Assembly: GCA_003864495.1 (NCBI GenBank)
Contig: ML133395.1
Coordinates: 792,845-856,844 of the forward strand
DNA length: 64,000 bases
Source of the DNA: Nemopilema nomurai
Taxonomy: Eukaryota > Cnidaria > Scyphozoa > Rhizostomeae > Rhizostomatidae
Direction: 5' to 3'
Made by a program: the position numbers and the translations under genes. Positions 12,433 through 25,236 of this stretch are shown piece after piece. Numbering within the stretch: the stretch's first letter is position 1; every line of letters begins with the position of its first letter. The notes under the pieces were generated by a model. The model worked only from the letters and a program-made list of their open reading frames with translations. It searched no databases and was not told where the DNA came from.

Positions 12433-14539
12433 ACGGGTTAAATTTTGTTTTTCCTATAAATGAATTGCAATAGTTATAATAAATACTCAGTTGATAAATG
12501 TGTTTTCTTTACAAAAATGAGGATAATTTGCAGAAAGCTGTCACCGGGAAATTTTAATTTGTTTTTTGATAAAATCAGACATTCCAAAAATTTCATTTTG
12601 GTCAATTCATGTTTACACAATATTTTCATTCCTTCCTCGATAATGCTTATACATTCAACAATATCCTTTGCTTTCCCAACTCTGTCAAATCCATGCAACA
12701 TTGCAATAATCTCCTTCCCAAGCTTAATTCAATCAAAATTATTATCAGCTTCTCTTGAAACATTAAATCCAACTAATATTTTTATTATCTACTTCAATAA
12801 TGCTACGTCCATTCAAAGTTATCATCATCTTCCTTTTTAATATGAAATCCACTTAGATATCATTATTATCCACAACAATGTGAAATCCACATAGCGTTAT
12901 TAAATTTTTCCTCGATAATGCTTAATACACGCAAATGTATTACTTCTTGCCGCTTGATATCAAATAAAAAATTTACGCAGCAACATTTTTGGGCATTTGC
13001 GATGGAGTGCTCCTTCGCACTTACGAAAGGGTAAGGAACCCATTTTTCTGCCTGTTGTGCATTGACAGCGAATCCTGGGTTATTTTCAATTAGCCAAAAA
13101 AGTTGAAAAGTTTTCTTTACGCCGTTGGGACACGACAAAAATTCGGATAATCGAGGACAAATTCAACAGCAATAAAATAACTGAAATTACTGAGACTGCA
13201 TAATTGAAAGGAATAAGGAAATAACTGAATCTTCTGGATTTTCAAGTTGCTGCTCGATTTCCTTTTAGCTGTGTGGCTATTGAAACTGATAACGAGAATT
13301 TCATTTGGCTGCGCAAGAATAGGTTACAAAAACTAATGTAGTAAGAAGTAATAACATGCTGGTTATCGATGTTCAGATATCTTTGAAGAGCACCTATGTA
13401 GTCCTTGTTTCTTCATTTCAGCACTAGGGCAGACCCTTTGTGGCCTTGTCTTAGTTATTTCTTGTGTACCGAAGAGACATGGAGCAGAACATTGTCTTTC
13501 GACCTGTACCTCTTTTGCCTATCTTTGGGAAGTGATTGTGAACAATTCCATTTAATATTTGTTGAAAAGAAGGCAGGCTAGTTACTGATAGAGGCTCGGC
13601 TGCAATTTCAAAACTTTCAACTCATTTTCTATTGGTGACCGAAATTTTTTAAATTTATGTTAATTTTGGAAAGGATTAGGGCAGTTTATTCGAATGGGTG
13701 CGTAAGACTCTGCTATAGCCGCATAAAAAGTTGTTTGTGTTAGATAGCAAACAGTGAGAAAATAAACATTTGGAAAAGTTCTCATCAACAGTTTGTGCTT
13801 TTGTTTAGTTAAGGAGTCTATTTTCTGTGCATTTGCTTATCTGTGGTAGTCAATTATAATTCTATGCAGACAGGCTGGAGCTTAGCGTTACTAAATATTT
13901 TAATGCAACGAGTGGAGCGAAGATTGATCCTAGAATTTAACTATCGGAAAGCAGATTGATCTCATAATATGACAGAGGGAAGCAGCTTCGTCTTGAGGAC
14001 AGAAGTCTATTTCAGACAAAATTGGAGTTGGCTCCATTATGAGCTGATGAGCTGATTTCATCAACAAAAATTCCAGTAATGAGCTAGGGTTAAGGGCCAA
14101 GGCTAAGGGCAAACCACAGAGAGCTGTCATCCAGGCCACGCCCTTACAACTTCTAGACCATCCTTTGTTTGCTTGCCACTTGCTATAATAGTTGTTCGCT
14201 CGACAATTAGTTGCACCATTTTAGTCCAATTGATCAGGCACAATCAGCTTTGCCAAACTATTATAAAAGGAAGCACTAAAAGTCAGATGTACAAGGGAAT
14301 GTCGTTCCCCAAATTTCACTATGTTTCATGCCGCCTGATTGTTAGGTTTCTCAAAGTTTTCTGCGTGACATACAATTATAAGTTTTTGCCTATAAATTAC
14401 ATCGCTGCTCTCTTAGGTATCAGGTGGACATTGGAAGCTGAGTTAAAGGCTTATTAAAATTACGCTTTGCAGGTAGAGCTGGGGACGCTAACTTGAAAAT
14501 GGCACAACGACCTCAGTGGAATTGCTGCCACGGGAGGAA

Positions 14540-14790
14540 ACGGGGGGACTACCTCTCCCCACTTTTTTCAGAATCTGGGCCCTTGACATTCTTGCTAATC
14601 TGATGAAAAAATTATTGAAAGGGGAGGGGGGCTAAAATACCGTAAGTCAAAATACATTTATTGAGAAACAAGGATTGTTTCCTTCGAGAGAAAATGCCTC
14701 TCGAGGAAAAAAGGGCGCTGCCCAAGAATTTTTTCAGGGGCTACGCCCCAGCCCCTCCCTTCACCTCCAGTTTTCATGGGCTGGAGCCGT
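14540..14790. repeat. GC-rich interspersed repeat fragment
   Basis: Contains CTACCTCTCCCCAC, a GGGGAGGGGGGC run and TCAGGGGCTACGCCCCAGCC. A similar phrase (GGGGGCTTTGCCCCTGGACC) occurs at about 22626-22650. The short palindromic GGGGCT...GCCCC core recurring in unrelated contexts points to a dispersed repeat. No ends are defined. Confidence 0.45.
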
Positions 14791-17700
14791 CACTGGACGA
14801 CCTTAATCAAAAGTGAAAGGAGTTGGAAATTGCTGTGCTGTCCACAACTGGATTGAAATCAGTAGAGAGCTTTAGTTCAACACACAATGATTGCCCACTC
14901 GTTTCTCTTTGAAGCACACTTAGGCCCAAAGCTGTCCTGATATTCAACACACATGCCTCTAGCTGCCTTTTCTACTGCATGAATATTAGTTTGCCAGCTA
15001 GGTTAGCTTCCTTCTGGTCCCTAGCCACGGCATGATAGCTCTTCCAATGGCTTTTCAAGAACCTTTGCCTTGGAGCAATACAACGAAATTTGCTTTATTT
15101 TGCAAAAATGCCAACATAATTACCAACACTTTCTGTTTCAAAATGGTCTTGTTGAATGTGGAAAGTTGTCGACTCTACGGAAATCAATTTTGAATAAACA
15201 AAAGAGACTTATTTCTGAAGAAAGCCATTTGCTCCAAAGAGAGCCATTTCCTCCAGGCAAAGTAGCGTCAAAATCCCACAAATGTAAAAATGTTTCAGCC
15301 AAGAATCTAAATTTTTCATAAATAACAAAGCTTTATGTTCGATAAAGTTGCATGCATTCTGGAATAATTAAACTCAATTTAAAAGTTAATTTTGATGCAT
15401 ATCTCCTGATGTAGGAATAGAAAAAATTAGGAAATATGATAATGAATCTGATATTTCAGGTGAAGTAAATTTGTAAAAGGTGACATTCTTTTCTTTTTGA
15501 AAAAGCCTCGAACCAGCCCAGCGCTGTCTTTGCTTGCTCTTTGAACACAATACCAAGAGAAGTGGAATTCAACCACGATTTCCCTAGAGAGATCATTTAA
15601 TAAGCTTACTTACTATTTCTAGAAGAAGTTCGTTATGACAAACTGCAAGATACATTCAGCACTGATTAATAAGTTGGCAGCGCTCGACATTGTTAAGAAG
15701 CTTGCAAGGCCTCAACCAAAGGAGCTCAAGTTTTGCTTTGTGTGAGCATTGAGAAAGCGAATAACAGCGACTGTATCGCCTCCTCGGTCCCTCTCATGTC
15801 TATTAGCTACTTTGAAACAATACCGTTATCAATAGGTTGCCTAAAGATTGTTGTCATAATATACAAAAACAGCTTTGGCAACCAACATTATCTGACATTA
15901 TTAGAATTCTTCTCCCTAAGAATCTTCAGTTTCTTTGACAGTCATCAGTAGAAGTATCTATCGTTATTTGGGCTGTTAATCGAATTTTCAACATAATTCT
16001 CCCAGAACGAATGTGACCGAAACTTGATGTTCTACTCGAAGTTCTCAATGGCCCCTGGCTTTGATGCCTCCCATGCATAGTGAATTAGGCCCGATTTTTG
16101 GCAACCTATCAATTAAACACGCTGATTAATATTTGATGAAGACGGGAATATTTGAGGAACTCTCAAAATTTGCAATCGTGTAATCTTGTTGTCCATTCGG
16201 TTGGCATCGGAATGAGACCACCGCCACTGCAGAGGCACCAGTTGCCCAACAGACGCAAGCGGGCTTGTTCTCGTCCCGATTGGTTCGGCCTCATGCAAAG
16301 CCGGTCATTAATGTTGAACTTTCATTTTCACAAATAGCCAATTTGATTTTTATTCTAAAGTGATGAAGAAATGAATTTTGTTCCGTAGGCTTGAAAATAA
16401 TCTTTTTTCAGTTTGGTTGGTGTCTCCCTGTTGCCTATAAGCAAAATTGGCTCAGCACAGTAACGTGATGTTACCCCCCGGAATACGGTTAGAAGCAGAA
16501 GCTTAATCTTCTTTGCATTTCTAGAATTCTTGAAGAATTTTCAAACTAAATGCGGGATTAGAAAGTTATCCATATAATTGTTCGCGGGCTCGTGTTATAA
16601 CCAGCGGCGAACAGTCGACAACCGCGGCATAGAATAGGTCCACCAACTTGAAACCGAAGTACCGGCGAAGCGACTGACTTCAACTCAATATCGCATGCAA
16701 AGTGTTTACTAGTGATAGATCATTTACACCCGGCCAGTGTGATTTGAATGGGTTTAGAAACGACTGTAGAAGTGTTGTAGTTGCTCACAACTTGCGACTT
16801 CTGTTAGATCAATTAGCTGATTGGTTACCAACAGACCAATCGGTGAGCTGGAAGCTTTCGGTAAACCGGTGAGCTTGAAACCCGTATACAAAACCACCAT
16901 ACTAAAGAAAACAGTTAGAAAAGAATAAAAGGAGTATTGGAAGAATTTAATAACCAAAATTAAGACTCTTAAAAATAGTTACCTACAAATTAATGGATTA
17001 ATGGTGCCTTTATCCAGATTTGAAATATTACGATACTGAGGATAAAACGTGAAAATACATTGACCGAAAATAAACAGTGGTATCAAATAATAATAATGAT
17101 AACACGGCAAGGTGTAATCATGCCAACGTCTCAGGGAGTCCGTTAATTAATAATAGCTTATCCGTCATGTCATGTCAGCACAAAGCAAGGTCAAAACTTG
17201 GCGACCACTTAAACCAAAGTATTTGTCGCTCGAAATTCCTTATAGAATTTCATTTGGAAGCTGCAAATTTTCAAATGATATACTGAGGGAACTTGATAAT
17301 GTCCAAATATCGGGTATGGTTTTATTCGAAATGAAAAGGGAGAAGCCGAAAGTCGTGCCAAAAAGCAGATTGCAATCGTCATCACATTGGCAGACAAAGA
17401 GTTTGCATACTTAAATTTCAAAATTAAAGATCGCGAAAATCTTGATCAAATCTAGCGTTTAACGGGAGTAGATTAGAGACTGGCTTCTGACGCAAACGCG
17501 ATATCATGAACTGTGTACTTGACGATCGGTTCTTATGCCAAATATTAACACCCTTCTGTCTGTTGCAGGATAAAACTGAGGTACCTAGATCTGATTATTC
17601 AACTAGAGCCGACAGGGGTCTCGGATTGCCAGGTTTGCCTCTCCATGACGGGTAAACTGCCAAGCAACCTTCCCTACTTAATTACACTTCCCTAATTAAT

Positions 17701-17865
17701 GACACTTCCCTAATTAATGACAACGAGATCATCTCAGAGCAGTTCAACTATTCCTGGGTTCTTTGCCGCACAGAGCATCCCCTGGCCCTTAGGCTGACAT
17801 CGCATCCCACTCATCGATTCCACATCACTTGCAAGCATAAAAAGGACCGGCAGTGTTCTTTTGCA

Positions 17866-20601
17866 TCATTTGACGTCGCCATTGCCCAACGTGGGTCGTG
17901 CCTTCACAAGCACCGCAGTATGCTGCCCCCCTGATGAAACAGAGATCACTTCATGCTTGCTTGGATCCAGGTTCTTTCCCTTGACTTGCGTTGGAACAAG
18001 AACGTCGTCTTCGTCACCAACTCCTAACTGCAAATTGCTTCCCAGGCCCCACGAATAGAGGTTGCCGTCAGACGAAACAGCAAAACTGCACGCCTCCCCG
18101 CATGCAACCTGCTTTATTTGCATGTCAACCAGGCCGTGAACCTTCTTAGGCTCTAAGCTTTCCTTGGCATCCTCACCGAGTCCTAAGCGGCCGTACTCTG
18201 CTCTCCCCACACTGTATACAACACCCTTGCCATCCAACACGATAGAGTGGTGCTGGCCTCCTGCTAAACTAATGGCACTTCCTTGTTCCTTTCGCAAATC
18301 TGAAAATCTACTATTGTTGGGGCAAAATAGTTGAAATTGTCACCGGTGCCAAGTTGGCCCCAGTTATTTAGTCCCCATGCATAGACCTCATTCTCCTCCT
18401 CTGCTACAGCAAATGTATGAAAGCTGCCAGTAAAAACATCTTTGAATTTTTGCTTCTTCTTGAAGCGCACGATCTGGGGTGCAAGCAACAGGCTGACTCC
18501 CCTTCGACCCCCACGGTGAGCAAAGCACTCCTTCACCCTTCCTAACTGGCCTTGTTCCCCGCTGCCAAAGGTGAAGATTGAGCCTCCTTCTGTCAATATG
18601 ACAACGTGGTCATTTCCAGACGTGATTTTGACCGCTCTGTCGTTGCTTCCTTTGACAGGATACACCTTTATGGGCTCTTTGCTTTGACCGTCGGGTGTTA
18701 GACCAATCGGGCCATTTGAGTCCTGAGCAAAGTTTGGAATAGAAAACATAACACATCTATGGATATTGGTAGCAGGGGTATACATCAATGTGCAGTGAAT
18801 ACGTCAAAAAATCAGGATTGTTGCAAATTAAACTTCAAAGGGAGCATTAAATATTGAAAACCAATTGTGTTAAGAGTCTTTTTGGAACCCTGCACTAAAA
18901 AGTTGGGTAACAACACTGTAACGCTTGTGTTCTTCTTCTTCAGTTTTGAACAGCTAACTTCACTTCATTTGAATGTGCTACTACGTCGAAATTTTGAAGG
19001 GAGCATTCAAACAACCCTTTAACAATACTGTTTACAAACATATTTGTATTAATGTATTTTAGTCTTATGACTAAAATAATTGTGAACGTTATAAGGCAAT
19101 TATAGCAGCAATTTGACCCTATGGCATCCTATGTATTACAAGCAAATGGCATGGATGTAATGCGAAAACAGTGGATGAGCCTTACCCTGAATGTTCCCCA
19201 AGCAAAGACAGACCCATCTTCTAATAAAACAGCAGTATGGCTATCACCAGCAGACGTCTGGACAATTTTTGATGAAGAAGGAAATTTGATATCGGCCGGC
19301 TGATATTCATCTCCATCTTCTCCTGATGTATTTCTACCAAGTGCTCCTTCATCATTGCAACCCCATGTAAACAACTAAATAATAATTCAATAATAAGCCA
19401 AAGGCTAAGACAAAGTTTTGCTAAAAATACAATTGATTTCATGTATGTAGAACTAGCAATAAAATAAATTCTATTTTGAACAAGTGCTTTGTGGTACAAA
19501 ACTTCACAATTGCTAGAAAAAGCGGAGCTAGTTTTTGCATACTTAAGTACTTGTGGTTTTCGCTTTTTCTAGCAATTGTGAAATTCTATTTTCATATACT
19601 TTTCTATTATATAATATTTATAGTTCTTCAAGAAAAAAATCCTGGTACTCATTTTCCCAAAAGCTAGTAACATGAGCCTTTTCCAACCATTGCCAACTAA
19701 AGGTACAAACTGACATAGAAAAAACAGAAAAGTGCCATTTATTCTAGATTCCTTATCACTTATCATAAGAAGAAATAACTTATTTAAAGAAATATTTTGG
19801 TAACTACAACTTTAGTCATTCTGTCACAAAACCACCAATAAAAAACAACATGTTATATATATCATCATAATTATTTCAAGTGGTCAGAAACTAAACTTAT
19901 TCTTTGTCCAATCACTTACTCAAAATTAAACTAAAGGTTTGCGAAAAATTCAAATATTTATAAATTAAACTGCTCGTTTTTTCTGCTCCCCCTTCGAAAC
20001 AAAACCATTTAAAAGAATATATAAATTTCAACTGAAAGGTATTGCACATAAATCTTCCAAATAATTTTCCTGAAAAATTGACACAAAAACTATGTAACTC
20101 CCATTGGTGTATTTAGATATGCAACAAAACACCAAAGAGTTCCAACTAACCTCTGAATTGCTCGAAAGGGCCACTGTATGCATTCCTCCACAAGCAATTT
20201 GCACCACATCTTTCTCATGCAGACTGGCCACAACTGCAGGTCTCTTTTTTTCCATTACATCTTCTCCTAAGCCAAGCTGACCAACATCACCTTGCCCCAT
20301 AGTTAGTACCAAACCATTTTTCTGACATTCATAGGAAGGATGTGAAACTACAAGAAATAAACAATCAAAAACAATATAAAATATTTTAACCAAGACTAAA
20401 TATATAAAGATACAGACATATGATTCCAAAGTGTTAAACATTTGCATTGGCAAAGCAAATGAACATTAAAGATTTTTAAAATGTTTTATCACACTTATGA
20501 GTAAAGTTTTGCTACTCACCTCTTCTAGCTTTCTTTGCAACATCTGGTTTAACTTTATCAACTGCTGAAACATTTTTTATCTTCCTTTTTCCTGCTGGCA
20601 T
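17866..20601 (-). CDS. RCC1: RCC1, regulator of chromosome condensation (Ran GEF), with apparent frameshift
   Basis: Four coding exons on the minus strand: 20601-20520, 20347-20151, 19374-19186 and 18722-17866, all with GT/AG sites and matching phases. About 441 residues, close to vertebrate RCC1 (about 421). The product is a seven-bladed propeller bound to chromatin that exchanges GDP for GTP on Ran. The basic N-terminus (KRKIKN, KKARR) fits nuclear import and chromatin contact. Blade signatures are clear: [79 protein letters not shown] and [11 protein letters not shown] near the end. In the last exon the frame breaks at the T-run 18306-18303: upstream reads YFAPTIVDF and downstream reads [14 protein letters not shown] one base out. 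A one-base sequencing or assembly loss in the homopolymer is likeliest. A true null allele or a 45-base intron are less likely. Confidence 0.93.
19503..19582. repeat. Perfect 22-bp inverted repeat (hairpin) in RCC1 intron 2-3
   Basis: Arms 19503-19524 and 19561-19582 (core CAATTGCTAGAAAAAGCG and its complement) surround a 36-base loop with TTTTTGCATACTTAAGTAC. Related single-arm copies at 12384-12432 and about 26463-26500 share the loop motif, which suggests a very small MITE family or a mobile hairpin. There is no coding capacity. Confidence 0.7.
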
Positions 20602-22030
20602 GATTTTTGTATGTACTCCCTACCGGCCAAAAAAAATTTTTTTGGATGGGCATACAAAAACATTCAAGGTAACGAGAAATTTGACTAAAGAAGGTATGCA
20701 AAAACTGTCTGAATTATCCTGCATTATTATTTTGTGGCCTTGTAGTCTTGTAGAACTTCCCAATTATTAATGTGGCCTAGTAGTCTTGTCCACAAAAAAT
20801 AAGAAATAGATGTAGAAATCTTGAATATGCTGCATCTGCGGACTTCTAACTCATGGAATTAGCAGCGTTTGCAACATGTGCAAAAGACAAACAACAGCTT
20901 TGAGGACAAGGGATTGAACATTCAGGAGCCACATACACGCTTTTTTTTATAAGGAACCTACTTCAAGGCCCAGTTCCAAATACTCCTAATTCATAGACCA
21001 CAAATCATCAGATTTTAGTACCAAAAATTCCTTAATTTTCAATGCACATCAAATGCCATATGCGAGTATTGGCTGCAAATGAATGGAACCAGCTTTTTGT
21101 TTTTTGATTTTTGCAGTTATAAAAAATTTTCAAATCGAAAAGTTCCTTAGGGATTCCATTTTTAGTAGTATAAGTTATTTAAATATCTCAGCCTTCTACT
21201 TGTAGGTTCCTTATTAAGTGTTTCCTTATAAAAAATGTGTAACTTGCATACACTTTAGATTTGCTGTGAAATCAAGTGCACCCTCAAATGTGCACACTTA
21301 TCACAAGTGCACTCTTGCACACCCTGGTAATTGCTTGTGTACTCACAAGGTCTCGTCGAAAACTGCCATGAAATGCAGACCGGCGTGGTTCAATGAAAAA
21401 TGCACTGCATGCTGAGGTTACACAGAAATGTTATAGAGACTGCCAGCCTTTTTCAAATTTGACTGTTTTTGTACATGTAGAGAAAATTAGGCCTAGAAGT
21501 TATTTTTAACTTCTAGTTATCAACATTTGCTTCCATTTTTGTCTGAACTAACACAAATATAATCGTGCAACGTAATAGCACTGGATAAAAGTATGTTGAA
21601 AAGGCGCCCACAAACTGATGACATACATCAGGGCTGACATATAAAAATGTTTCATTATTTAAAAAATGCCTTTCAGTCTCTCTATTGTAATCTAGGAATG
21701 AAAATGTAAGCTTTGTTGAAATAGTAATCAAACGTGCTACCACTGACAAAAATTAAACACAACGTCCTACAACTGTGGGGAGGCTGTTGTTAGGCCATCT
21801 TGGATACTACCATCACATTCGCAGCATCCGAATCGCCTTTAAAATGAGTACAATTTATAACAATTAGAATCTTTCTGCATCAAACAAATAAATAGCGAAA
21901 TATAAGCTATCAATACTTACAATGAGTTTGAATTTTGCACTGGATAGATCGGTGTTGGAAATCCTGAATTTCCCAAAGGCCACACAATTTGTACCTCGTG
22001 AAAATTTTAGAACGCATGCGCGAAACAGAT
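20602..22030 (-). promoter_or_regulatory. Probable RCC1 5' UTR, first intron and promoter
   Basis: Eighteen bases upstream of the RCC1 ATG (20602-20619) a strong acceptor with a pyrimidine tract (TTTTTTTTGGCCGGTAG) is visible. A consensus donor (CATT|GTAAGT) ends a minus-strand segment at 21921. Together they suggest a noncoding first exon from about 22030 to 21921 and a 1.3-kb intron that contains MITE copy 2. Just upstream, CGCATGCGCG at 22013-22022 resembles an NRF1 site and an inverted CCAAT (GATTGGCTGA) lies near 22068, both usual for housekeeping promoters. The transcription start is not known. Confidence 0.5.
20935..21240. mobile_element. MITE, copy 2 (reversed, shortened) of the ACACGC family
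   Basis: Begins ACACGCTTTTTTTTATAAGG and ends TCCTTATAAAAAATGTGT. The body is the reverse complement of copies 1 and 3 (it contains AAGTTCCTTAGGGATTCC and TTAGTAGTATAAGTT) and lacks their central part. It lies in the inferred first intron of RCC1. Confidence 0.75.
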
Positions 22031-25000
22031 ACCGGGAACATTCAAATTCTCAAAGGATCCCTACGTGATTGGCTGACCTGCGCGTTGCTTTTGAACCGGA
22101 TTCAACCGGTCCAAACTGTAGCACGCCAATGCCAATGTTGCCACAGTATCGCCAAAACCGTTTTGTTGCAAACATTTGAAGGCATTGAGTCACGATAAAA
22201 TGGATTGGGTAAACCCAAAGTGCCAAATTACCGCTGAGTCATGATTTTCATGAATGCCATGCTATTGGTTGACCTGGAACTGGTCACATGAACTCACCTC
22301 GTACTGATTGACAAAACAATTTCCATCAATAGCAAGTTGTCAACAACGGATGCAAGTATCACATGAGACAGCAGCGATCACGCCGAAACCAAATGACCCC
22401 CTATAGAGAAGGCCTATTTACCATGACTTACGGGTGAGGTTTGGTAATTTTTCTTGGGCCCCTTGTTTATCAATTATGATTCGCACATACATTTTTAAAT
22501 CTGGCTAATCAAATCAGAAGCTTCTTTTAAACATGGACAGTCATACAAATGCAAGTGCAAGATCTCATATTGAGATTTCCAGACCAAGTTTTAGCCCTCC
22601 AAATCTGGGACAACATCAAGTTTTCCGGGGGCTTTGCCCCTGGACCCCGAGGAAGGATTTTTTTAGTATGCGAATGTCATTTTTAGGCTGGATCCGCCCC
22701 TGAGAAGCAGCTTGTTATTACATCAAATGCTCGAAAGTAGGCATGACAATAATGATCTTTTGAAGAAAATATTTTGTTTTCTCGACATTGAGATTGTCTT
22801 TTTCAAGAACAGATCATGCGCATTAACGATAAAGGGCTTCAAGATCATCAAGATTATTACTTTCGCACATGTTTGTAATTATGCCAAGAATGATGGAAAT
22901 GAAAATATCCTCATGACGTGTTCTTAATTTTAGAATAAGAATGACTCCACCTCTTGGTGATAACAAAACCTGGTATTTCCTCTGGTCAATGTCTCCATTA
23001 ATTTCTTTGGCAAATTCAAATCATTTGAAGCCACTTTTTGCGAATTGGCGTGAACTCGAAAAGACATCGCGCATGCGTTTTCATCCTGGTACGGGAACAA
23101 GTTCGTAATTGCACAAGTATTCTCCTTTAGAGAAAAAAGCAAGGTGGGATGAAATTCCAACCGCTAGTTTTTTTAACCACCAGAGTTGCACATGTAATTG
23201 CAAGCTGAATCAAAAAATGATTGTTTTGATGAAGGAAGTTAATAATTGATGCCATTTATTAATTGATTTCTTGACTAATCTCTTATATAATTACTTGATT
23301 AGTGATAATTGGATTGGGTACCCTAATTTGATTTTAATTTGGTACATGTTTCATAGTAATTTACATAACTCTCAGAAGAATCTCAACTAGCATGGTTTTG
23401 TGCGCAGATCTTGCAGCGTCAAATTTACCGTAGATCCTGTCAGCACCTTAGACGAATTCCACATGAATTCCAATAGGCCAGTTGCCGATGTGTAATTGTG
23501 TCTACGTGCGAGGGAGGGGCACCGCTAAAGTGGTGTTAAACTGCGCAAGGGAACTTCGCTCTGACCTTGGCTTGAGTGGTGTATGCACGTGACGACCTGC
23601 CTTCCATTGTAACCAGGGAGGCGCCTTCAGGAATTCTTTCGGCTACGTTAATAATAAGCTCAAGGAGAGGAGTAGCATCATTGGTATAAGGTGTGGTGTA
23701 TACCTGGTTGTATTGTTGCTGCTGTTGTCTTACAGCAACTAGCTCGTATCAGCAGGCGTGTCCCCTTAAGGATGAGAACCAAATTACAAACGCAGTGCGT
23801 TGGAAACTTCATACATCTTGCAATTGGCTTGCCAATATTTCTTCTGAAAAAGCTTCAAATTGTCTTGACTTTAAAAGAAACATTCATGCTCCACTCCATC
23901 TGATAGAAACTTCATTTGTGAACTTCTATAGCTAGCAGCCGAAACAAGTGATATGGCTTGTAGTATATTTACTCTTGACTAGAAGTTTGAAATACGATGA
24001 GTTTAATCTGAGAGGTCAATGTACGATAAAATTACTTGTGGATACTTTAGAAGACCGTCAAACGCAACAAACAAAGGAAATGTGACTGCGAAACTGTTCG
24101 AAGCTTCTCAAACAAAGTAAAGCCCGCGTGTTGTTGGCCGACAATATTCTAACTTAAATGGCACCTTTTGTAAGTTGTATGATTTTAAGTTTGGGGCTTG
24201 GTTGTGCCGCTAATACAAATTTTCAAATGCAAAAAGCAATAAAAAGTAAAATTCCATAAATTTCATCACCTAATGAATCTTGTCAATTGGCGAATTAGAA
24301 CTCAAGCCGTTTAACCTTCAATTCGCTTTAAAAGAATTTAATCAGATGAAAACAATGTCTGAGTACACACAATTTAGTATTGAATTACACATTATGAGAC
24401 GTGCCAAGGCAGAACAAAATTCTTCAAGTCAGCTTGGCAGGGTATTTGTCCCTCTGGTCAGCGCCATAAACATACACGACCTTGCTTCATGAAAGCAAAA
24501 CGAATTCATTCATATTGCTTGTGCTACTTCAGAATGGGTCTTGAAATGAAATAAACGTTCCTTAAACTTTTAGGACGAAGCAAGAAAACATAAATTGACT
24601 TTCTCCTTAATGTCCTAAGGGCTGCCAATGTGCAGTAGTGATGCAATCGAGAACTTTAGGATGCCACCATGCATTGATGCTCATGAGCGTTGAATAGACA
24701 AAGAGAGGGTAAAAAACCAAAGTCTTCGGAATTTTATTCCACAAAATTCATTGGACTTCTTAGGAGCTGGATAATGTACGAAAATACGCATAATGCAACT
24801 AGAAAGTTTTGAGAGGGTTTGAATAAAAGTCAAGACTAACTTTCTAAATATTAGTAATTAAATCCTAAATTGGAGCAAAGAGAGATCAACGAGACAGGAA
24901 TGAACAAAGAAATTCGGATGAATTTTCAATATTAAAAAGACACAAGAATGTAACTGGCATTATATACAAAAAGACAATGGAGTGGGGATAGAAGGAACAT

Positions 25001-25236
25001 ATTTCGTCGAGAATGTGACAACAGGGCACGATGGACAGCATGAAGGATCTCGAAGAGTCCTGGCTCAAATAAGCAGAATAATGAAGTGATATCCTCTGGA
25101 AGGTTGGCACATGATGGGTATCAAATAAAAGAGAAGAACTGCAATTATTATTCATGAAAAATAGAATGTAAAATATTGCAGTTGAGCATGTAACGAAGGT
25201 GGTTTCAACAGCGAGAGAGAAAGAAAGTCAGCTCTT
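22031..25236. other. Intergenic region between RCC1 and DNAL1
   Basis: No conserved coding frame is recognised. There is a dispersed-repeat phrase at about 22620-22650 and a slightly GC-richer tract at 23400-23780 with short open frames and a CTGCTG/GTTGCTGCTG run. DNAL1's 3' UTR should lie below 25237. Confidence 0.45.

Larger units (their letters stand above)
9899..17865. other. Long stretch without a confident gene
   Basis: Eight kilobases of AT-rich sequence. A minus-strand donor (GTGAGT) at 11113 could end a noncoding 5' exon for the membrane-protein candidate. A 21-bp direct duplication (GACGCTTCGTGTGTAATGGC unit) lies near 11575-11620. Around 12590-12930 an old degenerate repeat recurs (TTCCTCGATAATGCTTA phrase twice). 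Minus-strand frames at 10701-11105 and 12474-12701, and the plus-strand frame at 12460-12840, match nothing I recognise and have no clear splice context. Confidence 0.45.

Noticed and set aside
18301..18345. A 45-base intron in RCC1 (GTGACA...TTTTCAG) that would restore the frame
   Set aside because: Phases do fit, but it would be very short for an animal intron and would delete residues ([10 protein letters not shown]) that align well with the RCC1 family. A homopolymer error is simpler.
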